From Christensenella sp. UBA7102 (GTDB lineage Bacteria > Bacillota > Clostridia > Christensenellales > UBA1750): 64,000 bases of DNA. Positions 33,542-41,444 of this stretch are shown here, in pieces. The notes beneath the pieces were generated by a model. That model was not told the DNA's origin. It saw only the letters and a list, made by a program, of their open reading frames with translations, and did not search any database. The stretch lies in NCBI GenBank assembly GCA_002492415.1, contig DKYK01000038.1, forward strand, positions 77,773 through 141,772, written 5' to 3'. A program made the position numbers and the translations under genes. The stretch's first letter is position 1; the number at the start of each line of letters is the position of its first letter.

Positions 33542-34429
33542 ATGGAGGAAGTATCCGCCCGCACGCTCCTGCAGCCCTGCGGCGACGGCAGCGCATGGTT
33601 TGGTCACAACTGGAATGTCAATCTCTATCGCGGCTGCTGCCATGGCTGCATCTATTGTGACAGCCGCTCTTCCTGTTATCAGGTACATCAGTTTGACCGC
33701 GTTCGCTGCAAGGAGAACGCTCTTCCCCTGCTCGAGGCCGAGCTGCGCCCCAAGCGCCGCCGCGGCGTGGTGGGCATGGGTGCCATGAGCGATCCCTACA
33801 ATCCCTTTGAGCGGGACAAGCGCCTGACGCAGGGCGCGCTCCGGCTGCTGCTGCGCTATGGCTTCGGCGCAAGCGTCGCAACCAAATCCGATCTCATCGC
33901 GCGCGATGTCAGCCTGCTGCACGACATCGCCCAGCGCCAGCCCACCCTCGCCAAGATCACCATCACCGCGGCCGACGACGCGCTCTCCCGCCGGGTGGAG
34001 CGGAACGTCTGTCCCACTTCCGCGCGCTTTGCGGCCATTGAGCGGCTGTCCGCTGCGGGCGTGTTTGCGGGCGTGCTGATGATGCCGGTGCTCCCCTTCA
34101 TCGAGGACACCGAGGCAAACATATTGGCCATCGTCAGGCGCGCTTCGGACAGCGGCGCGCGCTTTATTTATCCCGGCATGGGTGTCACGCTCCGCGCCAA
34201 TCAGCGCCAGTGGTTCTATGACCGCCTCGACGAATCCTTCCCGGGCCTGCGGACGCGCTATGAGTCCGCCTACGGCGACCAATATATCTGTCCCGCTCCC
34301 CGCGCCCGGGAACTGACCGCGCTCTTTGTCCAAGCATGCCAGAGCCACGACATTCTCTATCGGATGCCGGACATCATCGCCGCCTCGCGCGCGCCTTACC
34401 GCCCCATTCAGCTCTCCCTCTTTGATTGA
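33542..34429 (+). CDS. SPL-family radical SAM protein
   Basis: The 295-residue protein has the radical SAM cluster motif C-x3-C-x2-C at Cys32, Cys36 and Cys39 within RGCCHGCIYCD, then GAMSDPYNPFE and ITITAADDALSRRVERN, which are typical of the spore photoproduct lyase-like/Rv2578c group. Spore photoproduct lyase itself repairs UV lesions in spore DNA, but this subgroup is not proven to do so. AAAGGAG precedes the ATG, and 27 bases separate it from bofA. Confidence 0.88.
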   Translation: MEEVSARTLLQPCGDGSAWFGHNWNVNLYRGCCHGCIYCDSRSSCYQVHQFDRVRCKENALPLLEAELRPKRRRGVVGMGAMSDPYNPFERDKRLTQGALRLLLRYGFGASVATKSDLIARDVSLLHDIAQRQPTLAKITITAADDALSRRVERNVCPTSARFAAIERLSAAGVFAGVLMMPVLPFIEDTEANILAIVRRASDSGARFIYPGMGVTLRANQRQWFYDRLDESFPGLRTRYESAYGDQYICPAPRARELTALFVQACQSHDILYRMPDIIAASRAPYRPIQLSLFD

Positions 34430-34465
34430 TTCCTCCATTTTTCCGCACTAATAGCGTCTCCTGTC

Positions 34466-34494
34466 TTTACACCTGTCGTATTTTGCTGTATACT
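34466..34494 (+). promoter_or_regulatory. Near-consensus promoter for the EIIC-like gene
   Basis: TTTACA (34466-34471), a 17-base spacer and TATACT (34489-34494) lie 40 bases before the ATG. Confidence 0.75.
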
Positions 34495-34533
34495 ACCTCC
34501 CAACGGTTCATTTTTCGTCGGGAGGATTTTCGT

Positions 34534-35565
34534 ATGACGCAGAGAAAGACGTTCGTCCAGTGGCTCAAATGGGCGGGCAACCGCTACTTCATCCAGGCCA
34601 TGAGCTCCATGGCGCTGGGATTGTTCTCCTCGCTCATCATCGGGCTGATCCTGTCGCAGCTGTCCAAGGTGTCCTTCCTCAGCTGGCTCGCCCCCTTTGC
34701 CGAGATGGTGTCCGCTTCCTCGCCCGTCGTGGGCGCGGCCATCGGCGTGGCGGTCGCGCACGGCCTTGCTGCCAAGCCCTTGACGCTGTTCTCCTCCGCC
34801 GTCACCGGCGCCATCGGCTACTCGCTGGGCGGCCCGGTAGGCGCTTTTCTCGCCGCCGTGGTGAGCGCGGAGGTGGGCGGCCTCGTCGCGGGCCGGACGC
34901 CTGTGGACATCGTGCTCGTACCCATTGTCACCATCGTCTCCGGCGGCCTGACCGGCACGCTCGCCGGTCCCCCTGTCTCCGCGCTGATGACGGGTCTGGG
35001 CTCGCTCATCAACCGCGCCACCGCGCTGGCGCCCGTGCCCATGGGCATCGTCGTCTCCACCGTGATGGGCCTGGCGCTCACCGCCCCCATCTCCAGCGCC
35101 GCCATCGCCATTTCTCTGGGCCTGGACGGACTGGCCGCAGGCGCCGCCGCTGTGGGCTGCTCCGCGCAGATGATCGGCTTTGCCGTCGCATCCTACCGCG
35201 AAAACAAGCTGGGTGGACTGATCGCCCAGGGCGTGGGCACCTCCATGCTGCAGTTTGGCAACATCTGCCGCCGTCCGCAGATTCTCATTCCTCCGACTCT
35301 CACCGCCGTGTTGCTCGGCCCCCTCTCTACCGCTGTCTTTGGTATGGTCAATAACGCCATGGGCGCCGGTATGGGTACCAGCGGCCTGGTGGGGCAGTTC
35401 GGCGCCTACAGCGCCATGACGGCCGCGGGCTTTTCGCCGCTCACTACGCTGGGCCTCATCCTGCTGATGCACATTCTCCTTCCTGCCGCACTCAGCCTGC
35501 TCATCAGCGAGGGCCTGCGCAAGCTGGGGTGGATCCGCCTGGGCGATCAGAAGCTGTCGCTCTGA
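34534..35565 (+). CDS. PTS EIIC-like membrane protein (PTS_EIIC_2/PfoR-type)
   Basis: The 343-residue protein has about ten membrane segments with many Gly and Ala, beginning after an amphipathic WLKWAGNRYFIQAMSSMALGLF segment. Conserved NICRRPQILIPPTLTAVLLGPLST and GMGTSGLVGQFG match the EIIC_2 family, in which the clostridial regulator PfoR also belongs. No EIIA or EIIB partner is in view, so true sugar phosphotransfer is uncertain. The ATG follows GGGAGGA. Confidence 0.85.
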   Translation: MTQRKTFVQWLKWAGNRYFIQAMSSMALGLFSSLIIGLILSQLSKVSFLSWLAPFAEMVSASSPVVGAAIGVAVAHGLAAKPLTLFSSAVTGAIGYSLGGPVGAFLAAVVSAEVGGLVAGRTPVDIVLVPIVTIVSGGLTGTLAGPPVSALMTGLGSLINRATALAPVPMGIVVSTVMGLALTAPISSAAIAISLGLDGLAAGAAAVGCSAQMIGFAVASYRENKLGGLIAQGVGTSMLQFGNICRRPQILIPPTLTAVLLGPLSTAVFGMVNNAMGAGMGTSGLVGQFGAYSAMTAAGFSPLTTLGLILLMHILLPAALSLLISEGLRKLGWIRLGDQKLSL

Positions 35566-35582
35566 GCGCATTTTTACCAAAT

Positions 35583-35632
35583 AGAAGCGCCCGGGGATGC
35601 AAAGCGTTTTTATTGCATCCCCGGGCGCTTCT
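35583..35632. terminator. Perfect 20-bp hairpin terminator after the EIIC-like gene
   Basis: Bases 35583-35602 pair perfectly with 35613-35632 around a 10-base loop rich in T. The right arm also contains the putative -35 of the sortase promoter. Confidence 0.8.
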
Positions 35633-35642
35633 GTGCTACAAT
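35613..35642 (+). promoter_or_regulatory. Putative sortase promoter overlapping the terminator
   Basis: TTGCAT (35613-35618), an 18-base spacer and TACAAT (35637-35642) precede the sortase start. The -35 box and most of the spacer are inside the hairpin's right arm. Confidence 0.5.
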
Positions 35643-35679
35643 GTGGCGGAAGAACTTTCTATTCATGGAGGGATTACCG

Positions 35680-36513
35680 GTGTCTCCAAAGATCATCAAA
35701 AAGCCTTCACTTATCTGGATCGTCCTCTCCATCGCAGCGCTCGTCGTGTGCGCAGGTCTCCTCGCGCGCCAGGTATACGAAGGGCAGCGCCAGCAGGAAT
35801 TGGACCATCATATCACACTGCTTGCACGCCCGTCGCAGGAAACGGCCGCCCCCGCTTCTCCCACTCCCGCGCCCACGCCGGCCCTCGGCATGTCTCCCAC
35901 GTCCGAGACTTCGCAGGTCCTCCCTCCCGTGCCGCAGGTCATCGATTTTGACGCTCTGCACGCAGAGAATGAGGAGATCATCTCCTGGATCCAGGTTGAT
36001 GGCACCCGCATCGACTATCCCGTGCTCTGTCGTCCCGGCGACGACGCCTACTATCATACGCACAATGTCGAGCACGAAAAGGTCACCGCAGGCTCCATCT
36101 ACATCCAGGCCAGCGTCAATTCCATGGACTGGTCGGACTTCCACACCGTCGTCTACGGCCATAACATGCGCAATGGCAGCATGTTTGCCGGCCTGCATGA
36201 CTTTGAGGACGGCGACTTCTTCGACGCACACGATTCCGTGGTCCTCTACACCCCCACGCGCCGCCTCACCTATCGCATCTTCGCTGCCTACAAGCGCGAC
36301 GACGCCCACCTGATGAGGAAATTCGACTACTCCACCGTGCAAGGCCGTCAAGTCTTCCTGGACGACATCTTCTCGCACGCCGGTACCTTCCGCTCCGCTG
36401 TCGAAGTCAACACCGACAGCCGCATCCTCACGCTGTCCACCTGCGTCGGCGGGGAGGACAACAAGCGTTATGTCGTGCAGGCCGTGCTCATAGAGGACGC
36501 CCCTGTCGAATAG
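35680..36513 (+). CDS. srtB: Class B sortase
   Basis: The 277-residue transpeptidase has an N-terminal membrane anchor (about 9-28), a Pro/Thr linker and a catalytic domain with His161 in VVYGHN, Cys255 in LSTC and Arg263 in NKRYVV. Sortase B attaches surface proteins to peptidoglycan after cutting an NPQTN-like motif. The likely start is the GTG at 35680, seven bases after GGAGGG; an ATG at 35641 has no site. No sortase substrate is seen nearby. It stops with TAG. Confidence 0.93.
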   Translation: MSPKIIKKPSLIWIVLSIAALVVCAGLLARQVYEGQRQQELDHHITLLARPSQETAAPASPTPAPTPALGMSPTSETSQVLPPVPQVIDFDALHAENEEIISWIQVDGTRIDYPVLCRPGDDAYYHTHNVEHEKVTAGSIYIQASVNSMDWSDFHTVVYGHNMRNGSMFAGLHDFEDGDFFDAHDSVVLYTPTRRLTYRIFAAYKRDDAHLMRKFDYSTVQGRQVFLDDIFSHAGTFRSAVEVNTDSRILTLSTCVGGEDNKRYVVQAVLIEDAPVE

Positions 36514-36531
36514 CTCCTTACTCATCCAAAT

Positions 36532-36574
36532 AAAAGCCACCGTTTGCCCAATTTTCTGGCAAACGATGGCTTTT
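36532..36574. terminator. Bidirectional terminator between srtB and the GNAT-DUF3795 gene
   Basis: Bases 36532-36548 pair with 36558-36574 with one mismatch; outer A/T runs make it work on both strands. Confidence 0.8.
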
Positions 36575-36582
36575 ATCTATCT

Positions 36583-37446
36583 TTACGACTCCAGGAACCG
36601 AATCAGTTCCTCCTCACTGTCAAACCTGTCATAGTCGCCAGCCAGGCCCTCCCGATGATACTGCACGCCCTGCGCCGCCTTGCGGGCCAGATGAGCCAAC
36701 AACGTCTCCTCGCCGTGCGCGTGCGCATAAGCCGCAAACGCGCGCATGCGCAGCGAACGCAGGATGGGCGCATCGCAGGGGAACTGCGGACAATCCGCGC
36801 AGGTTCCATGCCCCTTCTCCACGCCGCAGCAATAGGGCTTGCAGCCCGCCCGGTCCTTGCATCCCGCTCTCTTGCAGCCGGGGCAGCCATTTTGTTCGCT
36901 GCAATACGCGCAGACCAGCCCGCAATACGCCACACCGCGAAAGGGTCTGACCTCAAAATAGTGCGGAAACCCCATCACGGTGATCTCTTCGCCAAACCCG
37001 TACCGCGTCAATGCCGCCCTGCGTTCACCATCCTGTGGAAACGCCTTGGTAAAGATGTTTTGCGTATCCGGGTACCTTTTGAAGCCTTCTTCACACGCCA
37101 GCCCCACAATGCGCAGAAGGTCTTTCTGGCGCTCGCGGTCGCTGCACAGATCAAGCCGCAGCACCAGCCTTCCATGATCCTTCCTGCAGTATTCCACCGT
37201 GCCCACCGCGCAGCCTGCGTCCGCATCCTCTATGGTCAGCCGCACGATGTCCGGATCTGCGCTCCACAGTCGAATGGCGCTGCGCATACTCTCCAGGTCG
37301 GGCACCAAAAAGCTGCCCTGATTACAGTTGTCCGCATTCATGCGCTTCACTGCCTCCGGGTCGCCGTAGCAGCGCAGCAAAGCCTCCGCATCGTTTTGTT
37401 CCATCTCCCGCAGTCTGTAGTGGGGCGTGCGCTTTGTCTCTGTCAT
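36583..37446 (-). CDS. GNAT acetyltransferase-DUF3795 fusion
   Basis: The 287-residue protein joins an N-terminal GNAT domain (about 8-175; HYRLREMEQNDAEALLRCYGDPE, VGTVEYCRKD, GFGEEITVMGFPHYFE) to a C-terminal DUF3795-like cysteine-rich module (CGLVCAYC, CPGCKRAGC, CKPYCC, CADCPQFPC). The cysteine-rich part probably binds zinc or an iron-sulphur cluster. The start at 37446 follows AAGGAGGAG. A stand-alone DUF3795 gene lies at 50780-51214. Function unknown. Confidence 0.82.
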   Translation of the reverse strand: MTETKRTPHYRLREMEQNDAEALLRCYGDPEAVKRMNADNCNQGSFLVPDLESMRSAIRLWSADPDIVRLTIEDADAGCAVGTVEYCRKDHGRLVLRLDLCSDRERQKDLLRIVGLACEEGFKRYPDTQNIFTKAFPQDGERRAALTRYGFGEEITVMGFPHYFEVRPFRGVAYCGLVCAYCSEQNGCPGCKRAGCKDRAGCKPYCCGVEKGHGTCADCPQFPCDAPILRSLRMRAFAAYAHAHGEETLLAHLARKAAQGVQYHREGLAGDYDRFDSEEELIRFLES

Positions 37447-37587
37447 TTTTCTCTCCTCCTTCGGATTGATGACCTCAGTATACCACCCCAACTGCGACAA
37501 CGTTATGGCATAGTTCATATGCTCACTTTGTCTTAAATGTTTACCGTTTATGGTGTGTTATAGTAGTCTATTAACACATTTTTCACC

Positions 37588-38493
37588 CTATTCTCTCCCG
37601 GCCTCCTCATACATCCGCAGCACCGCCCGCGCCTGCACGCGAAACTCCGCAATGACCTCCGGCGGCGACAGCACTTCCACCGCATCGCCCAGCGAGAGCA
37701 GCACCCCGCGCCAGAACCGCTCGTCCACCGGCACGCACACTTCCAGCAGCCAGTCCCCGTTCTCCAGCTGACGCTGCGGCTGCACGTGCAGGTACTCAAT
37801 CAGCGGCACCCGCGCCTCTTCCCGGCAGCGCAACTTCAGCTTCACCTCTGGCCGCCCATCCTCTTCCGGCGCTATGCCCGGATGTAATTCCACCGGCTCA
37901 TCGGTCTCCACCACCCAGTCCATGCGCACCAGCTTGTAGGTCAGCGCCTGCTGCTTGACGCGCGACCACGCGCATAGATACCAGGCGTACCATTTGTATT
38001 CCAAATACAGCGGCTCTACCGTGTGTTCCGCGCTGCGCCCTGCCGCACTCACATACCTCATCTTCACCGCGTGCCCATTTTGTATGGCCGCCTGAATCGT
38101 CCGCAGATTGCGTTGTACCCGCCTGTCCTCGCCAAGCGCCGACAGATCCACGCGCAGCTCCTCCGGCGCACTCCCCAAAGCCTGAAATTTCTCAATCGCT
38201 CCCAGCAGCTTTTGATCCTGTACCGCCGTGGATAGCGCCCGCAGCGCCGTCAAAATGAGACGCACATCCTCCCGATCCATCGCCCGGTGATCCAGCCTGT
38301 ACCGCTCTTCCAACGCAAAGCCTCCGCCCGCGCCCTCAAACGACATCACAGGGATGCCCGCCATGCCCAGCGCCTCCATGTCGCGCAGTACCGTGCGAAC
38401 GGACACTTCAAAGCGCCGCGCCAGCTCCCGCGCCGGCACGCGCCCGTGCTCCAGCAAATAGATGGTCTCGGCAAGCAGTCTGTCCGCCCGCAT
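37588..38493 (-). CDS. WYL-domain transcriptional regulator (YafY/DeoR-like)
   Basis: The 301-residue regulator has an N-terminal helix-turn-helix (ELARRFEVSVRTVLRDMEALGMAGIPV) and a WYL ligand-binding domain (HTVEPLYLEYKWYAWYLCAW) with a C-terminal WCX extension. WYL proteins sense small molecules or nucleic acids, and control nearby genes. The adjacent AEC transporter gene starts on the same strand three bases away, which suggests that the regulator and the carrier share an operon. Confidence 0.92.
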   Translation of the reverse strand: MRADRLLAETIYLLEHGRVPARELARRFEVSVRTVLRDMEALGMAGIPVMSFEGAGGGFALEERYRLDHRAMDREDVRLILTALRALSTAVQDQKLLGAIEKFQALGSAPEELRVDLSALGEDRRVQRNLRTIQAAIQNGHAVKMRYVSAAGRSAEHTVEPLYLEYKWYAWYLCAWSRVKQQALTYKLVRMDWVVETDEPVELHPGIAPEEDGRPEVKLKLRCREEARVPLIEYLHVQPQRQLENGDWLLEVCVPVDERFWRGVLLSLGDAVEVLSPPEVIAEFRVQARAVLRMYEEAGRE

Positions 38494-38496
38494 GAC

Positions 38497-39408
38497 TCAT
38501 CTCAGCCCCATCACGCCAATGAGCGTGGTCATGATCACAATGGAGATCAGAATAGACACACTGCCCACAAACGAGGACAATTCGTGGTTGCCGCCCAGCT
38601 TCTCGGTAAACGCGGGCGACATCGCGGAGTTGGGCGCAAAGCACACAATCGCCAGCACCTGCCGCACTTCCAGCGAAAAGGGCAGCACAAAGTAGAAAAT
38701 CCACGCAAACAGCGCGCCCATTGCATAGCGTACCGTAAGAATGGTCGCCGCCTGTTTGAGGAAGGTGCGGTCCGGGTTGAACTCGAACATCGTGCCCACC
38801 ATCAGCATCGCCATAAAGCCGTTCGCGCTGCCGATGGTCGTGGTGATGGGCAGCAGCCAGGATGGGATCGCGATGCCGGCGATCGCCAGAGCCAGCATCA
38901 GCATATAGGTGCAAAAAGGCGTGGAGAACAGCTTTTTCAGCGTCTCTCTGAGCGTCTGCCCCTTGCCGCCCAGCACCTTGCTCGTCAGAGCGTAGCTGCC
39001 GCCGGTGCACATCACCGCGTTGCCCGCATCAAACAGGCACGTCACCACCACGCCCACCGGCCCCAGGAAGCCCTGCACATAGGGCATGGTGAAGGACCCG
39101 ATGTTGTAGCCCGGGAAGTTGAGCGTGTACAGCGCGCGCGTCTGCTTACTCTGCTTCATGGAGAACAGGTACCCCAGTCCCCACATCACCAGGCTCACGC
39201 CCAGCGACAGCAGCGTCACGTACAGCAGGCTGTTGTCAAATGCGAACGTGGCAAAGTTGGTGATGACCGCCGCCGGCATCGTAATGTTCAACGCAATTTT
39301 CATAATCAGCTTGTAGTCGTCGGGCTTGAAAAACCCCGCCTTCTTCAGTCCGTACCCCAGCGCAATGACGAATACATAGGCCGAAGCCTTGAGCAGTACC
39401 TGTCCCAT
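38497..39408 (-). CDS. AEC family transporter
   Basis: The 303-residue permease has about ten membrane helices with a central NFPGYNIGSFTMPYVQGFLGP segment and an ALTSKVLGGK cytoplasmic loop, typical of the auxin efflux carrier (AEC) family, which in bacteria often move malate or other organic acids. The ATG at 39408 is preferred to 39414 because CGGGGG (39415-39420) then has a 6-base gap. It is upstream of and close to the WYL regulator. The substrate is unknown. Confidence 0.9.
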   Translation of the reverse strand: MGQVLLKASAYVFVIALGYGLKKAGFFKPDDYKLIMKIALNITMPAAVITNFATFAFDNSLLYVTLLSLGVSLVMWGLGYLFSMKQSKQTRALYTLNFPGYNIGSFTMPYVQGFLGPVGVVVTCLFDAGNAVMCTGGSYALTSKVLGGKGQTLRETLKKLFSTPFCTYMLMLALAIAGIAIPSWLLPITTTIGSANGFMAMLMVGTMFEFNPDRTFLKQAATILTVRYAMGALFAWIFYFVLPFSLEVRQVLAIVCFAPNSAMSPAFTEKLGGNHELSSFVGSVSILISIVIMTTLIGVMGLR

Positions 39409-39489
39409 ATCCATCCCCCGTGTTTTCCCCGCGATCCGATGCGGGTTTCCTTTTAAATAAAGTATATCACCATTTCCGCCCGTTGTATA

Positions 39490-39518
39490 TTGTGCAAACG
39501 GACGCTTTCCTGTATAAT
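39490..39518 (+). promoter_or_regulatory. Promoter for the Eis-like gene
   Basis: TTGTGC (39490-39495), a 17-base spacer and TATAAT (39513-39518) lie 43 bases before the ATG. Confidence 0.55.
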
Positions 39519-39560
39519 GGCATTAATTCCCGCCCAACGAAACACATGGAGGACCAATCT

Positions 39561-40727
39561 ATGCTTCTTTATAAAGGCATCGGCACCGATCATTGCGAGC
39601 ACGAAGACCTGATCGACTTTCTCAACTATGTATTCAACATGAACGGCTTTGACTCAGGCTTCTATCGCCTGCTCCCTAAGCTCTACCGGCCTCAGTTCCG
39701 CCCGGAGGATCATAACTACATCGTCACCGAGGATGGAAAGCTGCGGGCGGCCGTGGGTGCGTATCCCATTGAGATGAGCGTCATGGGCGAAAAGCTCACC
39801 GCCGTGGGCATCGGCAATGTGGCCGTGCATCCCTTCCACCGCAGCAAGGGGTATATGAAGGACTGCATGAAACTCGCTCTGGATGACGCCGTGCGCGCCG
39901 GGGCGGACTTTGCGGTGCTGGGCGGCCGCAGACAGCGCTACTCCTACTTCGGCTTTGAGCCCGCAGGCACCTGCGGCAGCTTCACGCTCAACCGGGACAA
40001 CCTGCGCCACTGCTTCGGCAGCGCGGACAACACGTCGGGCTACACCGCGCGCCTCCTCGCTGCGCAGGATGTGGCCGCGCTCGCCGACATCGACGCGCTC
40101 GTACGCACCCGTTCCAGTCATCCTGTACGCCCCGCCGATCGCCTCTTTGACGTGCTGAGCACCTGGGAGAGCCGCGTCTGCGCAGTCTACGCACCGGACG
40201 GCGCATTTGCCGGTTATTTTATCGCTGGTAAAAACGGTGTCGGCGTAATCGAAATAGGCTGCGCGAATGAAACGCACGGTCCCGGCGTCGTGCGCGCCTG
40301 CCATGCCTTCATGGGCAAGGACGAGATCAGTCTGTCCGTGCCCACCCACGACGCGCTTCTATTCGACTTTCTCAGCGACATCTGCGAAGGCTGTAGCCTC
40401 GTACACACCGAAAGCTACAATGTGTTCCACTACGAAAAGGTGGTACGCGCCTGCCTGTCTCTGCGCTCGCAGACCGATCCCTTGTGCGACGGCTGCGTCA
40501 CGCTGGAGATCGACGGGTTCGCTGGCGTGGAAAAGCTGCGCATCGCGGTTCAAAATGGCATTCCTTCCGTTACCGCTCATGATGGCGACTGCGACCTGCA
40601 CCTGACGCACCGCCAGGCCATGGGCGCGCTGTTCGGTCTACTGCCCGCGCCGCGTCGTGCGTTGTCCGCCCCCGTGCGCTCCTGGTTGCCGCTTCCCCTG
40701 TTCGTACCTGATGTGGACAACGACTAA
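39561..40727 (+). CDS. Eis-like GNAT acetyltransferase with SCP2-type C-terminus
   Basis: The 388-residue protein has an N-terminal GNAT domain (VGIGNVAVHPFHRSKGYMKDCM, YSYFGFEPAG), a second degenerate GNAT-like middle, and a C-terminal domain with VTLEIDG and LHLTHRQAMGALFG typical of SCP2-like ends of the Eis family. Eis proteins acetylate amines, including aminoglycosides in mycobacteria; substrate here unknown. The ATG follows GGAGG. Confidence 0.85.
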   Translation: MLLYKGIGTDHCEHEDLIDFLNYVFNMNGFDSGFYRLLPKLYRPQFRPEDHNYIVTEDGKLRAAVGAYPIEMSVMGEKLTAVGIGNVAVHPFHRSKGYMKDCMKLALDDAVRAGADFAVLGGRRQRYSYFGFEPAGTCGSFTLNRDNLRHCFGSADNTSGYTARLLAAQDVAALADIDALVRTRSSHPVRPADRLFDVLSTWESRVCAVYAPDGAFAGYFIAGKNGVGVIEIGCANETHGPGVVRACHAFMGKDEISLSVPTHDALLFDFLSDICEGCSLVHTESYNVFHYEKVVRACLSLRSQTDPLCDGCVTLEIDGFAGVEKLRIAVQNGIPSVTAHDGDCDLHLTHRQAMGALFGLLPAPRRALSAPVRSWLPLPLFVPDVDND

Positions 40728-40827
40728 GCTGTAGGGTGTGTATTCAATATTATAGGAGTTTATTAACTCATCCTTAATCTTTTGCACCTCTTTTCCAATT
40801 ATCCATATTTATTTTACCCGCCTGCGC

Positions 40828-40856
40828 TGTACAATCGCCTGCGCAGGCGGTATACT
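40828..40856 (+). promoter_or_regulatory. Promoter with palindromic operator-like spacer
   Basis: TGTACA (40828-40833), a 17-base spacer and TATACT (40851-40856). The spacer contains the perfect 14-bp palindrome CGCCTGCGCAGGCG (40836-40849), and its half CGCCTGCGC recurs at 40819-40827. A regulator could bind here, or the palindrome could be incidental. Confidence 0.5.
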
Positions 40857-40891
40857 TTGATATAGAATGAATCTGAAAGAAGGGTTCCTCC

Positions 40892-41308
40892 ATGCAATGG
40901 CTGCAAAACCTGGCGATGAATTTCCAGCGCTTTATGGCGGGGCGCTACGGCGGTGACCAGCTGAACCTGGCGCTGCTGCTATTCTCGTTTCTGCTTACCG
41001 TCGTCTGCTCCTTCTTCCCCTACGGTTGGATCGGCTCGCTTGTGGCTCTTCTGCTGCTCGCGCTGACCATCTTTCGCATGTTCTCGCGCAACACCACCCG
41101 CCGCTTTGCCGAGAACTACCGTTTTCTGAAGCTTTGGAATCCTGTAAAGAACTGGTTCCAGTGGCTCTGGCTCTCCATCCGCTACTGCAAAAAGAATCGC
41201 TACTTTCTCTGCCCCAAGTGCCACCGCATCGCTTCTGTCCCCAAGGGCACAGGTCATGTCACCATCACCTGCAAGGGATGCAAGCACAAATACGACAAAA
41301 AGGCATGA
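40892..41308 (+). CDS. Zinc-ribbon membrane protein of unknown function
   Basis: The 138-residue protein has two membrane helices (about 25-42 and 46-63), an aromatic helix (KNWFQWLWLSIRYCKKNRYF) and a C-terminal zinc ribbon (CPKCH and CKGCKHKYDKK). The pattern is common in Clostridia but has no known role. AGAAGG precedes the ATG, and the promoter at 40828-40856 is good. A terminator with an eight-T run follows at 41320-41344. Confidence 0.82.
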   Translation: MQWLQNLAMNFQRFMAGRYGGDQLNLALLLFSFLLTVVCSFFPYGWIGSLVALLLLALTIFRMFSRNTTRRFAENYRFLKLWNPVKNWFQWLWLSIRYCKKNRYFLCPKCHRIASVPKGTGHVTITCKGCKHKYDKKA

Positions 41309-41319
41309 ATTTTTCCCCG

Positions 41320-41344
41320 CCGCCTTGTTCGGGCGGTTTTTTTT
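41320..41344 (+). terminator. Terminator after the zinc-ribbon membrane gene
   Basis: CCGCC (41320-41324) pairs with GGCGG (41332-41336) and is followed by eight T residues. Confidence 0.75.
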
Positions 41345-41374
41345 GCATAATTTCGACCAAATCCGTTTCCGTTC

Positions 41375-41403
41375 TTGAAAACTTCGCGCTAAAATTATAG
41401 AAT
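41375..41403 (+). promoter_or_regulatory. Promoter for the phospholipase/UMF1/PHP operon
   Basis: TTGAAA (41375-41380), a 17-base spacer and TAGAAT (41398-41403) lie 42 bases before the first gene. Confidence 0.65.
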
Positions 41404-41444
41404 AGAATCAAGAGCCAATCGAAACCGAAAGCGAGGAATTCGCC

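Noticed and set aside
35680..36513. A sortase substrate or pilus locus next to srtB
   Set aside because: None of the flanking proteins has an LPxTG- or NPQTN-like C-terminal sorting signal.
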